Assembly (NCBI GenBank): GCA_019635575.1
Contig: JAHBZF010000017.1
Span: 1 to 42,268 of the forward strand
DNA from: Pseudolabrys sp.
GTDB taxonomy: Bacteria; Pseudomonadota; Alphaproteobacteria; Rhizobiales; Xanthobacteraceae
Reading direction: 5' to 3'
Length of the DNA: 42,268 nt
This document shows, one piece after another, positions 8,076 through 14,769 of this stretch (the first letter of the stretch is position 1; the number at the start of each line of letters is the position of its first letter). The translations under genes were made by a program, and so were the position numbers. The notes below the pieces were generated by a model. It saw only the letters and a list, made by a program, of their open reading frames with translations. It ran no database searches and was not told the DNA's origin.

Positions 8076-9214
8076 CCAGCATCGCTTTCACCGTGAATGG
8101 CAGCCGTGTCGAGGCCGATATCGCGCCACGCACGCATCTTGGCGACTTCCTGCGCGACACGCGCCGGCTGTCCGGCACGCATCTCGGCTGTGAGCACGGC
8201 ATCTGCGGCGCCTGCACCGTGCTGATCGACGGCAAACCGGCGCGTTCCTGCATCACGCTGGCGGTTGCCTGCGAGGGGCGCGAGATCACCACCATCGAGG
8301 GGTTCGACGACGATGCGGTGATGGGTGAATTGCGCGAAGCCTTCACCCGCGAGCACGGACTTCAGTGCGGATTCTGCACGCCGGGCATGCTGATCGCCTC
8401 GCGCGATATCGTCATGCGGCTTCCGGGAGCCGACGAGCAGCGCATCCGCGAGGAGCTGTCCGGCAATCTGTGCCGCTGCACCGGCTATGTCGGCATCGTC
8501 AATGCGGTCAGCTCGGTGGCGGCGAAGCGTTCGGCGCCGGTGGCGGAGACGGTTGCGCGGCCGGCGCTATCGACGTTCACGCCGCAGCGTCGCGCGGCAA
8601 CCGCTACGGTGGTGGCCGAGTCAAAGCCCGCGGCCGAGACCGGCGCGCGGCAGGGCTGGACCCAATTCGACGAGACCTTCACCATCCATCAGCCGCGCGA
8701 CAAGGTCTGGGCGCTGTTCGGCGATATTCCCGCCGTGGCGGACTGTCTGCCCGGCGCGGAGGTTCTGTCGCATGACGAGCGCGCCGTGAAAGGCCGCATG
8801 ACCGCCAAACTCGGCCCGATTGCCGCGACCTTCGCCGGGTCGGCAGCGATCACGCGCGATCCGCAAACGTGGAGCGGCACGATTGCCGGCGCGGGCAGCG
8901 ACGGCGGCTCCGGCTCGCGGACGCGCGGCGAGATCGTCTATCGGCTGGAAGACGCGAAGGACGACGCGGCGACACGCGTGGCGGTGACGGTGCTCTACAA
9001 TCTGCAAGGGCCGCTGGCGCAGTTCTCTCGTTCGTCGATCGCGCAGGAGTTCGGCCGTCACTTGGTCAGCCAGTTCGCGGCCAATCTCAATGCGAAGCTG
9101 GGTGGCGCTCCGGTTGCGGGAACCGTCGCATCAGCCGCCGGTTCGCTCAATCTCGGCCAGCTCGTCTGGGCGGTGGTGAAGGCGCAATTCCGCAAGCTGT
9201 TCGGCGGCCGGTAA
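8072..9214 (+). CDS. 2Fe-2S subunit (CoxS type) fused to a CoxG/SRPBCC domain
   Basis: 380-aa fusion. Residues 1-155 are a complete CoxS-like small subunit with cysteines C40, C45, C48, C60 (plant-ferredoxin cluster) and C99, C102, C134, C136 (second cluster). A Pro/Ala/Thr-rich linker (about 155-195) leads to a CoxG-like SRPBCC domain (about 197-345: FDETFTIHQPRDKVWALFGDI, VADCLPGAE, GRMTAKLGPIAATF). The C-terminus, LGQLVWAVVKAQFRKLFGGR, is the amphipathic tail by which CoxG proteins are thought to touch the membrane. The two parts are usually separate genes. The fusion suggests that the hydroxylase is tethered to the membrane, presumably near its electron acceptor. It is the last gene of the plus-strand unit. 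Confidence 0.9.
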   Translation: MTSIAFTVNGSRVEADIAPRTHLGDFLRDTRRLSGTHLGCEHGICGACTVLIDGKPARSCITLAVACEGREITTIEGFDDDAVMGELREAFTREHGLQCGFCTPGMLIASRDIVMRLPGADEQRIREELSGNLCRCTGYVGIVNAVSSVAAKRSAPVAETVARPALSTFTPQRRAATATVVAESKPAAETGARQGWTQFDETFTIHQPRDKVWALFGDIPAVADCLPGAEVLSHDERAVKGRMTAKLGPIAATFAGSAAITRDPQTWSGTIAGAGSDGGSGSRTRGEIVYRLEDAKDDAATRVAVTVLYNLQGPLAQFSRSSIAQEFGRHLVSQFAANLNAKLGGAPVAGTVASAAGSLNLGQLVWAVVKAQFRKLFGGR

Positions 9215-9221
9215 GCCGCCG
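9202..9221. terminator. Candidate bidirectional terminator between convergent genes
   Basis: CGGCGGC (9202-9208) pairs with GCCGCCG (9215-9221) around CGGTAA. It straddles the stop codon of the CoxS-CoxG fusion and lies just before the convergent Bug-type gene ends. There is no T-run, so this is a weak call based on position and the perfect 7-bp stem. Confidence 0.3.
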
Positions 9222-9232
9222 ATCGGTCGGCC

Positions 9233-10219
9233 TTATTGCAGCGGAATATTCCGGCTCTTGATCACACCGGCCCAGAGCGCCGTTTCACGGCGGATGCGTT
9301 CGGCGAATTGCGCCGGCGGTTCCAGAACCACTGTCAGACCTTGCGCCTTCAGCTTGTCCTGAACGGCCGGAGTCGAGAGGATATCCTTCGTCACCGTGAA
9401 GATCGCGTCGCGAACGTCGTTTGGCACGGCGCGCGGGGCGAGCAAGCCATACCAGGACGTGACGTCGATCCCGTCGATGCCCGACTCTTTCAGTGTCGGC
9501 ACGTCGGGGAGTTGGGGGCTGCGTTCCGCCGTGGTCATGGCCAGCGGCACCACGGTCTTGCCCTGCAGCGCCGGAAGCGCGGCGGTGACATTGGTGGCGA
9601 GCAGATCGATGTGATCGCCCAGAAGATCGTTCAGCGCTTGCGTCGAGCCGCGATAGGGGACATGCAGCAGGTCGATGCCGGCTTTTTCCTTGAGCAATTC
9701 CATCGCCAGATGCAACTGGCTGCCGACGCCGGGCGAGCCGTAGGAGATCTTGCGGGTCTTGGCGAGCGCGATCAGGTCGGCGATGGTTTTCACGCCGAGC
9801 TTCGGCGAGGCGATGATGATGTTCGGCGCGCTGGCCAGCAGCGTGATCGGCGCGAAATCGCGCTCGACGTCGAACGACAGGCTCTTCATCAATGTCGGAT
9901 TGATGGTGAGATTGCCGGCCGGGATCAGCAGCAGCGTCGTTCCATCCGGCGCGGCCTTGCGCACGAAGTCGATGCCGATATTGCCGGCGCCGCCGGTCTT
10001 GTTCTCGACGGTGGCAGCATGGCCGCTGCGCGTCTGATAGTCCTGCGCCAGCAACCGGCCGAGCACATCGACCGGTCCGCCGGCGCTGAACGGAACGATC
10101 AGCGTCAGGGGTTTCTGCGGAAAGGCAGCCGGCACGCTTTGCGCAAATGCGACGCGCGAAAAAGCCGTGCAGGCCAGCGCCGCGGTGAAGCCGCGGCGCG
10201 TCAGATGGTGTGCCGTCAT
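9233..10219 (-). CDS. Bug/TctC-type tripartite tricarboxylate binding protein, Tat-like signal
   Basis: 328-aa extracytoplasmic binding protein of the Bug (TctC) family. The N-terminus has TRRGFTAALACTAFSRVAFAQ, a Tat-like signal with cleavage after AFA or AFAQ. Family hallmarks are FPQKPLTLIVPFSAGGPVDVLGR, ENKTGGAGNIGIDFVRKAAPDGTTLL, and SPGVGSQLHLAMELLK. No TctA or TctB membrane gene accompanies it. Proteobacteria often carry dozens of orphan Bug genes that share a few membrane partners or act as sensors. It lies 19 bp after the Rieske gene and is the last gene of the long minus-strand operon. The ligand is probably an aromatic or aliphatic carboxylate (inference). Confidence 0.92.
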   Translation of the reverse strand: MTAHHLTRRGFTAALACTAFSRVAFAQSVPAAFPQKPLTLIVPFSAGGPVDVLGRLLAQDYQTRSGHAATVENKTGGAGNIGIDFVRKAAPDGTTLLLIPAGNLTINPTLMKSLSFDVERDFAPITLLASAPNIIIASPKLGVKTIADLIALAKTRKISYGSPGVGSQLHLAMELLKEKAGIDLLHVPYRGSTQALNDLLGDHIDLLATNVTAALPALQGKTVVPLAMTTAERSPQLPDVPTLKESGIDGIDVTSWYGLLAPRAVPNDVRDAIFTVTKDILSTPAVQDKLKAQGLTVVLEPPAQFAERIRRETALWAGVIKSRNIPLQ

Positions 10220-10238
10220 ATCCTGTTGCTTCCCGCGA

Positions 10239-11321
10239 TCAGAGCTTGTTGGCCGCAGCCAGATCGGCGAGCTGTTTGCGCGCCTGCTGCGCCAGATAGC
10301 GGCGCAGGCGGATCACGCCGGCGTCGTGCTGGTACAGCATCTCGAACTTTTCCAGGCCGGGCTTGAGGCCGGCGAGGATCGTGCGATCCTGTTCCAGCAC
10401 GTCCCAGTGACGCGGCTCGAGATTGGTCTTGTAGAGGAAGCGCCAGGTGTCGCGCTGCCAGCCCTCGACCTTGCGCACGCGCCAGAAGAACACGGCCATG
10501 CGATCCTCGTCGATCGGTGTCGCGAAGCCGACGATGGCGAAGTTGCCGCCCGGACCGCCCGACGGCGGATAGGGGATTTCGAGTCGGACATAGAGCGCAC
10601 CGTCATCGACCAGTTCGCTCCAGTCGAAGTTGACGTCGCGCTGGCCTTCCTTCTCGAAGAAGAAGCCCTTGGGCGTGTCGCGGGTGACGAAGTGCGCCTG
10701 CGTGTCGCCCTGATACATGGTGTGGGAATTCGCATGCAGGAACGTGCCGTGCATGGGATCCATCAGGTTATCGTAGCAATAGCGCCACGGGGCTTCCCAG
10801 TCCGCATAGCAGAGGAAGTGCGAGTGTTCCGGCGCGGCGAGCTGTTCCGGCGGCACGAACTCGGGTGCCTCCTCGTGCAAGGCGTCGCCGAACCAGACGA
10901 AGATCGCCCCGGCGATGTCGCGCGCCGGATAGGTCTTCACGGCTTTCTTGCCTTCGAGCGGGCAGCCCGGCTGGCCCGGCACGTTGAGTACGGTGCCGTC
11001 GGGACCGACTTCGACGCCGTGATAGTTGCAGCGCAGCCGGTAGCCTTCATTGATGCCGCGCGACAGCGGCACCGCGCGATGCGGGCAGCGGTCCGCCTGC
11101 ACATGGATTTCGCCGGCCGCGTCGCGCCAGAGCACCAGCGCCTCGCCCATGCGGGTGAGGCCGAGCGGCTTGCCGCCAGTTTCAACAAAACGAGAGGGCA
11201 GAATCGGCCACCAGCGATTGCGCAGGCCGGTGCGCAGATAGGCTTGCACCTGCTGATCGGTCGGGCCGGTTGCGCCGGTGGTGCGGGGACGTTCGAGGGT
11301 CGTCACGCTTGCGGGGGTCAT
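10239..11321 (-). CDS. Rieske non-heme iron oxygenase, phthalate-dioxygenase-like (copy 1)
   Basis: 360-aa oxygenase alpha subunit. The Rieske cluster ligands are C79-x-H81 and C98-x2-H101 in RCPHRAVPLSRG and CNYHGVEVG. The mononuclear iron site is D188, H191 and H196 in MDPMHGTFLH, so both metal centres look intact. The C-terminal catalytic domain is of the phthalate/vanillate (alpha-only, trimeric) class and no beta subunit gene is present. By eye it is roughly three-quarters identical to the second copy at 12072-13151, with divergence mainly at the N-terminus, around residues 150-170 and at the C-terminus. Electrons should come from the reductase at 14770. The two copies may be alternative oxygenases or partners in a heteromer. 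Confidence 0.93.
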   Translation of the reverse strand: MTPASVTTLERPRTTGATGPTDQQVQAYLRTGLRNRWWPILPSRFVETGGKPLGLTRMGEALVLWRDAAGEIHVQADRCPHRAVPLSRGINEGYRLRCNYHGVEVGPDGTVLNVPGQPGCPLEGKKAVKTYPARDIAGAIFVWFGDALHEEAPEFVPPEQLAAPEHSHFLCYADWEAPWRYCYDNLMDPMHGTFLHANSHTMYQGDTQAHFVTRDTPKGFFFEKEGQRDVNFDWSELVDDGALYVRLEIPYPPSGGPGGNFAIVGFATPIDEDRMAVFFWRVRKVEGWQRDTWRFLYKTNLEPRHWDVLEQDRTILAGLKPGLEKFEMLYQHDAGVIRLRRYLAQQARKQLADLAAANKL

Positions 11322-11338
11322 GGCTCAGGCTCCGGTTC

Positions 11339-11566
11339 TCAGGCGCCAAGTTCGCGCATCAATGCAGTGAAATTCTCTTCGGTCCAGGCGCCGCCCGATG
11401 GCGGTCGCACGCGGGACGCATTCAGGCCGGCGACGACTTCGTCGAGCTCGCGCGCGCCCTTGCTGAACACGCCCTCGATCGCGTTGGCGAGTTCCTGCTG
11501 CCATGCCGTCGGCTCGCCGTCGCGAGTCTGGCGGGGGGTGAGATAAGGATATTGATAGTCGCTCAT
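11339..11566 (-). CDS. Small recombinase-like HTH protein (copy 1)
   Basis: 75-aa protein that opens SDYQYPYLTPRQTRDGEPTA and ends with LNASRVRPPSGGAWTEENF and a few more residues. That last part resembles the small helix-turn-helix of large serine recombinases (pattern LNxxGIxxxxGxxWT followed by a helix). There is no catalytic domain, and such short proteins are found beside Rieske oxygenase genes. It is paired with Rieske copy 1 (17 bp gap) exactly as copy 2 at 13167 is with Rieske copy 2. The start follows GGGAGAAAATAAC. Whether it binds DNA, or instead acts as a small oxygenase accessory subunit, cannot be told from sequence. Confidence 0.75.
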   Translation of the reverse strand: MSDYQYPYLTPRQTRDGEPTAWQQELANAIEGVFSKGARELDEVVAGLNASRVRPPSGGAWTEENFTALMRELGA

Positions 11567-11583
11567 GTTATTTTCTCCCGTAG

Positions 11584-11615
11584 CGAGCCTACCGATATTC
11601 GAGCCTGCCGATACT
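11584..11615. repeat. 16-bp imperfect tandem repeat upstream of the small HTH gene
   Basis: CGAGCCTACCGATATT (11584-11599) is followed directly by CGAGCCTGCCGATACT (11600-11615), 14 of 16 identical. It lies in the 89-bp gap between ridA-like 11656 and the small HTH protein start at 11566, the only sizeable gap in this part of the operon. It could be a slippage product or a regulatory repeat; no promoter is obvious. Confidence 0.5.
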
Positions 11616-11655
11616 TAAGACCGCGCGTGAATTCCACGCCGGATGTCGGTGTCGG

Positions 11656-12075
11656 CTAGGGCTCCGTTCTTCGCCCGCCGTGGCCGATGACCGCGACGGC
11701 TTCGATTTCGACCAGCAAGTCAGGGTTGACCAGCGACGACACGCCGACCAATGTCGAGCACGGCATCGGCTCGGCGAAGACTTCGCGGCGTGCGGCACTG
11801 ACATCTGCCCGGCGGCTCATGTCGCACAGATAGACGTTCAATTTCACAACATCGTTTGCGCTGCCGCCAGCCGCTTTGATCAGGATCAAGACCCGGCGCA
11901 GCGCCTCGCGGCTCTGTTCCAATACCGAATTACCGCCGACCGCGCCTTGCGGCGTTCCGGCATGTTGGCCGGAGACGTGAATCGTATCGCCGACCACGAG
12001 GCAGTTCGAATACAGGCCGGGTGGCGGCTCTGGCACGTCCGGCGCGCGGACAGGTCGGATCGAACGGGCGGTCAT
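11656..12075 (-). CDS. RidA/YjgF-family protein without the catalytic arginine
   Basis: 139-aa single-domain RidA-family protein, somewhat longer than the usual 125-130 residues. GLYSNCLVVGDTIHVSGQ and LVEIEAVAVIG are the family landmarks. In active enamine/imine deaminases the segment before the last strand contains an Arg (E. coli RidA PARSCVEV); here it reads PCSTLVGV, so the arginine is absent. It is therefore probably a non-deaminating or differently acting subgroup (inference). It lies between the two Rieske modules, and its ATG overlaps the stop of Rieske copy 2 by 4 bp. Members of this family in aromatic operons can act on imine or aminomuconate-type intermediates, which would fit an N-containing substrate. 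Confidence 0.88.
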   Translation of the reverse strand: MTARSIRPVRAPDVPEPPPGLYSNCLVVGDTIHVSGQHAGTPQGAVGGNSVLEQSREALRRVLILIKAAGGSANDVVKLNVYLCDMSRRADVSAARREVFAEPMPCSTLVGVSSLVNPDLLVEIEAVAVIGHGGRRTEP

Positions 12076-13151
12076 GGCGCTTTCCCGGCGGCGTCGAGCG
12101 CGGCAAGCTGGCGCGATGCTTCCTGTGCCAGATAGCGGCGCAGGCGGATCACGCCGGCGTCATGCTGGTAAAGCATTTCATGCTTCTCGATGCCGGGCTG
12201 GCAACCTTCGAGGATTTCGCGATCCTGCTCCAACACCGCCCAATGGCGCTCTTCGATTTTGGTGCGATAGAGAAAACGCCAGGTGTCGCGTTGCCAGCCT
12301 TCGACCTTCCGCACACGCCAGAAGAAAGCGGCCGTATGCTTGTCGTCGATCGGCGTGCCGAACGAAATGATGGCGAAGTTGCCGCCTGGGCCGGCTGATG
12401 GTGGATAGGGGATTTCAAGGCGAACATACAGTGCGTGGTCGTCGACCAGTTCGCTCCAGTCAAAGTTGACGTCGCGCTGGTCGGATTTCTCAAAGAAAAA
12501 TCCGGTCGGCGTGTCGCGCGTGACGAAGTGGGCCTTGGTGTCGCCCGTATACATGGTGTGGGAGTTGGCATGCAGGAACGTGCCGTGCATGGGGTCCATG
12601 TTGTTGTCGTAGAGGAACCGCCAATGGGTCTCCCAGTCTGCATAGCAGAGGATGCGGGAGTAATCGTCATGCACGAGCTGCGGCGGCGGCTTAAGCGCGG
12701 CCGGTTCTTCGTGCAGCGCATCGCCGAACCAGACAAAGATTGCATCGGCGATCTCACGGGCGGGGTAGGTCTTGACCGCTTTCTTGCCTTCGAGCGGGCA
12801 TCCCGGCTGGCCGGGGACTTTCAGCACGGTTCCGTCCGGGCCGACTTCGACGCCGTGATAGTTGCAACGAATACGGTCGCCTTCGTTGATGCCGCGTGAC
12901 AGCGGTACGGCACGATGCGGACAGCGATCGGTCTGAACGTGGATGCTCCCCGAGGAGTCGCGCCACAATAGCAGCGGCTCACCGAGACGAGTGATGCCAA
13001 GCGGCTTTCCGCCGGTTTCGACGAAGCGCGACGGAAGGATCGGCCACCAGCGATTGCGCAAGCCGGTGCGAAGATAATGCTGAACGGCCTGATCGCCGGG
13101 AGCGTTGCCGGCGGCAGCGATGCGCGGACGGACGACAGCGGCTTGTGTCAT
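12072..13151 (-). CDS. Rieske non-heme iron oxygenase, phthalate-dioxygenase-like (copy 2)
   Basis: 359-aa paralogue of the oxygenase at 10239-11321. Rieske ligands are C77, H79, C96 and H99, and the mononuclear iron ligands are D186, H189 and H194 within MDPMHGTFLH. All are conserved, so it is not a decaying copy. Long blocks are identical to copy 1 (for example LRTGLRNRWWPILPSRFVET and DTWRFLY), while residues 148-168, which lie before the catalytic domain, and the last 15 differ. It follows its own small HTH gene by 15 bp and overlaps the RidA gene by 4 bp. The tandem arrangement implies duplication of a two-gene module followed by divergence. Confidence 0.93.
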   Translation of the reverse strand: MTQAAVVRPRIAAAGNAPGDQAVQHYLRTGLRNRWWPILPSRFVETGGKPLGITRLGEPLLLWRDSSGSIHVQTDRCPHRAVPLSRGINEGDRIRCNYHGVEVGPDGTVLKVPGQPGCPLEGKKAVKTYPAREIADAIFVWFGDALHEEPAALKPPPQLVHDDYSRILCYADWETHWRFLYDNNMDPMHGTFLHANSHTMYTGDTKAHFVTRDTPTGFFFEKSDQRDVNFDWSELVDDHALYVRLEIPYPPSAGPGGNFAIISFGTPIDDKHTAAFFWRVRKVEGWQRDTWRFLYRTKIEERHWAVLEQDREILEGCQPGIEKHEMLYQHDAGVIRLRRYLAQEASRQLAALDAAGKAP

Positions 13152-13166
13152 GGCGTACCCTCTCTT

Positions 13167-13391
13167 TTATGCATCGAGATCGCGCATCAACTTCGTATAT
13201 TTGTCGGCAGTCCAGGCGCCACCGTCGAGTGGCCGCACACGTGAGGCATTCAAGCCATCAATCAGCTCGTCGAGAGTCTGCGCGCCTTTGGCAAAGATGC
13301 TTTCGATGGCTGATGCGAGTTCCATTTGCCACTGCGTCGGCTCTTGCCGGCGCGATTGATGCGGGCTGAGATAAGGATAGTCGTAGCTCAT
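13167..13391 (-). CDS. Small recombinase-like HTH protein (copy 2)
   Basis: 74-aa paralogue of 11339-11566: SYDYPYLSPHQSRRQEPTQW at the N-terminus and LNASRVRPLDGGAWTADKYT near the C-terminus. The start at 13391 is chosen because the ATG overlaps the stop of the preceding gene as ATGA and because the protein then aligns end to end with copy 1. A longer reading from 13418 would intrude into the upstream gene. It precedes Rieske copy 2. The conserved pairing with an oxygenase gene in both modules suggests a function tied to the oxygenase or its expression rather than site-specific recombination. Confidence 0.72.
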   Translation of the reverse strand: MSYDYPYLSPHQSRRQEPTQWQMELASAIESIFAKGAQTLDELIDGLNASRVRPLDGGAWTADKYTKLMRDLDA

Positions 13392-13720
13392 GTCTGCCGG
13401 CCCTTTTTCGCTTGCCATTCCCGCTTCAGGCGCTCGCGCACCGGCACAAAATCATAAGTCGGAAAGAATTCGGTCGAGAACACGCCCCACGCGCTGCGTT
13501 CAATCTCGATATTGATGATGTTGAGCAACCGCGGCGGGAACCGCAGTGTCACGATCTGGCCGACACCCATCGCGACGGTCCAGCTCACGATCTCGCAGCC
13601 TTCGGGTGGAAACCGATCCCACCAGGCACGGTCGGCGAGCTTGCCCTGGATCTGATCGATGTTCTGCGACTGGTCATGTTTGAGGAAAATCGTCAGCATG
13701 ATCTTTTCTTCATCAGCCAT
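13388..13720 (-). CDS. Conserved small protein of unknown function in the Rieske operon
   Basis: 110-aa protein starting MADEEKIMLTIFLKHDQSQN. I do not recognise the family. It lacks a signal peptide, membrane segment and cysteine motif (one Cys only). The pattern of a beta strand at 7-13, a helix with DQIQGKLADRAWWDRF, then strands IVSWTVAMGVGQIVTLRF and a helix would suit a ferredoxin-like alpha/beta-barrel protein, but this is a guess from pattern. The ATG at 13720 follows GGGAGGAAAAACG; a TTG or other start 21 bp upstream is unlikely. It overlaps the downstream small HTH gene by 4 bp. The invariant linkage suggests an accessory role for the oxygenase step. Confidence 0.7.
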   Translation of the reverse strand: MADEEKIMLTIFLKHDQSQNIDQIQGKLADRAWWDRFPPEGCEIVSWTVAMGVGQIVTLRFPPRLLNIINIEIERSAWGVFSTEFFPTYDFVPVRERLKREWQAKKGRQT

Positions 13721-13770
13721 CGTTTTTCCTCCCAATGTCACTCAAACCCGGCTTGGACAGGCTATTCGAT

Positions 13771-14760
13771 TCATTCGTCAACAGTCGGCTTGTCGCCGAT
13801 GGTAATCTTCATCAGGTCACGGCCGACCTGCAGCGGTCCGTCATAGACGGCGCGCGTCCGTGCCACGAGATCGTCCACGGTCGCCCCGCCATTGAGGCCG
13901 ATATGGCTGTAGACGGCGAGCTTCGGCCGCGCCTCCTTGAACACGCGCGCCGCGTCTTCCGGCGCGGAAAGGTGCTGCAGGATCGCGTTGTAGGCCGGAA
14001 TTTTCTTCAGCAGGTCGTCGGGGATCACCGTGACGCAATGAACCAGCAGATCCGCGCCCTTGGCTTGCGCGACGACCTCGGGACTGTAGCGGGTATCGCC
14101 CGACAGCACGACGACATGGCCGTTGTACTCGATCCTGTAGCCGTAGGATGGCGTCACCAGCTTGCCGTGGTCGTTGTTGAATGCGGTGACTTTCACGCCG
14201 CCGGCCTCGTAGACGACGCCGGGTGCACTCTCGTGCACATCGAACGCGATGCCTTCCGGCGGGTCGTGCTCGTCCTCGCCGCGGATTTCGATGTCGCGGC
14301 TGAATGCGTCGGTCAGGCCCTTGGTGAGCTTGGCGATGCCGGGCGGCCCATAGAGCGCAAACTTCTGATTACGCTGGCCGTAGGGCGGACGCAGCCATCC
14401 GGTCAGCCACAGATCGGGCAGGCCGTTGAGATGGTCGGAATGAAAATGCGTCAGGAAATGCGCGTTGATCTTGCCGAACGGAATGCGCAGTTGCGCAAGG
14501 CGGATGGTGACGCCGCGGCCGAAGTCGAACACCAGTTTCTGGTCCCCCGCTTCGATCAGCGTGCTGGGGCCGAAGCGCTCGGCGGAGGGCACCGGCGTTC
14601 CGGTGCCGAGCAGGGTGACGCGGAAGGGGCCATCGGCGGCCGATGCCGTCACGGCCGTGAGCGGCGCCAAAGCCAATGCCGCGAGCGCAGTCGCCATGCT
14701 CCAGCGCAGCAGGGATCGGCGGTTGGGGTTCATCTGCGCGCTGGTGTGTTTCTGCATCAT
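13771..14760 (-). CDS. Exported metallo-beta-lactamase-fold hydrolase
   Basis: 329-aa protein with an N-terminal Tat-like signal (NRRSLLRWSMATALAALALAP, cleavage near ASA/AD at 41-42). The MBL zinc motif HFHSDH is at 105-110 in FLTHFHSDHLNGLPD, with GDTRY and a late YSHIGL supplying further ligands. It looks like the RNase Z/arylsulfatase-like branch of the fold and not a class B lactamase. In this operon it probably hydrolyses a periplasmic ester, lactone or sulfate-type substrate; this is inference. A short gap of about 50 bp separates it from the unknown 110-aa gene downstream. Confidence 0.88.
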   Translation of the reverse strand: MMQKHTSAQMNPNRRSLLRWSMATALAALALAPLTAVTASAADGPFRVTLLGTGTPVPSAERFGPSTLIEAGDQKLVFDFGRGVTIRLAQLRIPFGKINAHFLTHFHSDHLNGLPDLWLTGWLRPPYGQRNQKFALYGPPGIAKLTKGLTDAFSRDIEIRGEDEHDPPEGIAFDVHESAPGVVYEAGGVKVTAFNNDHGKLVTPSYGYRIEYNGHVVVLSGDTRYSPEVVAQAKGADLLVHCVTVIPDDLLKKIPAYNAILQHLSAPEDAARVFKEARPKLAVYSHIGLNGGATVDDLVARTRAVYDGPLQVGRDLMKITIGDKPTVDE

Positions 14761-14769
14761 CGTTGCCTC

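Noticed and set aside
4891-9214. Annotation of the Mo enzyme as CO dehydrogenase (coxMSL)
   Set aside because: The form-I active-site motif AYxCSFR is absent and no other cox accessory genes apart from the fused CoxG domain are present.
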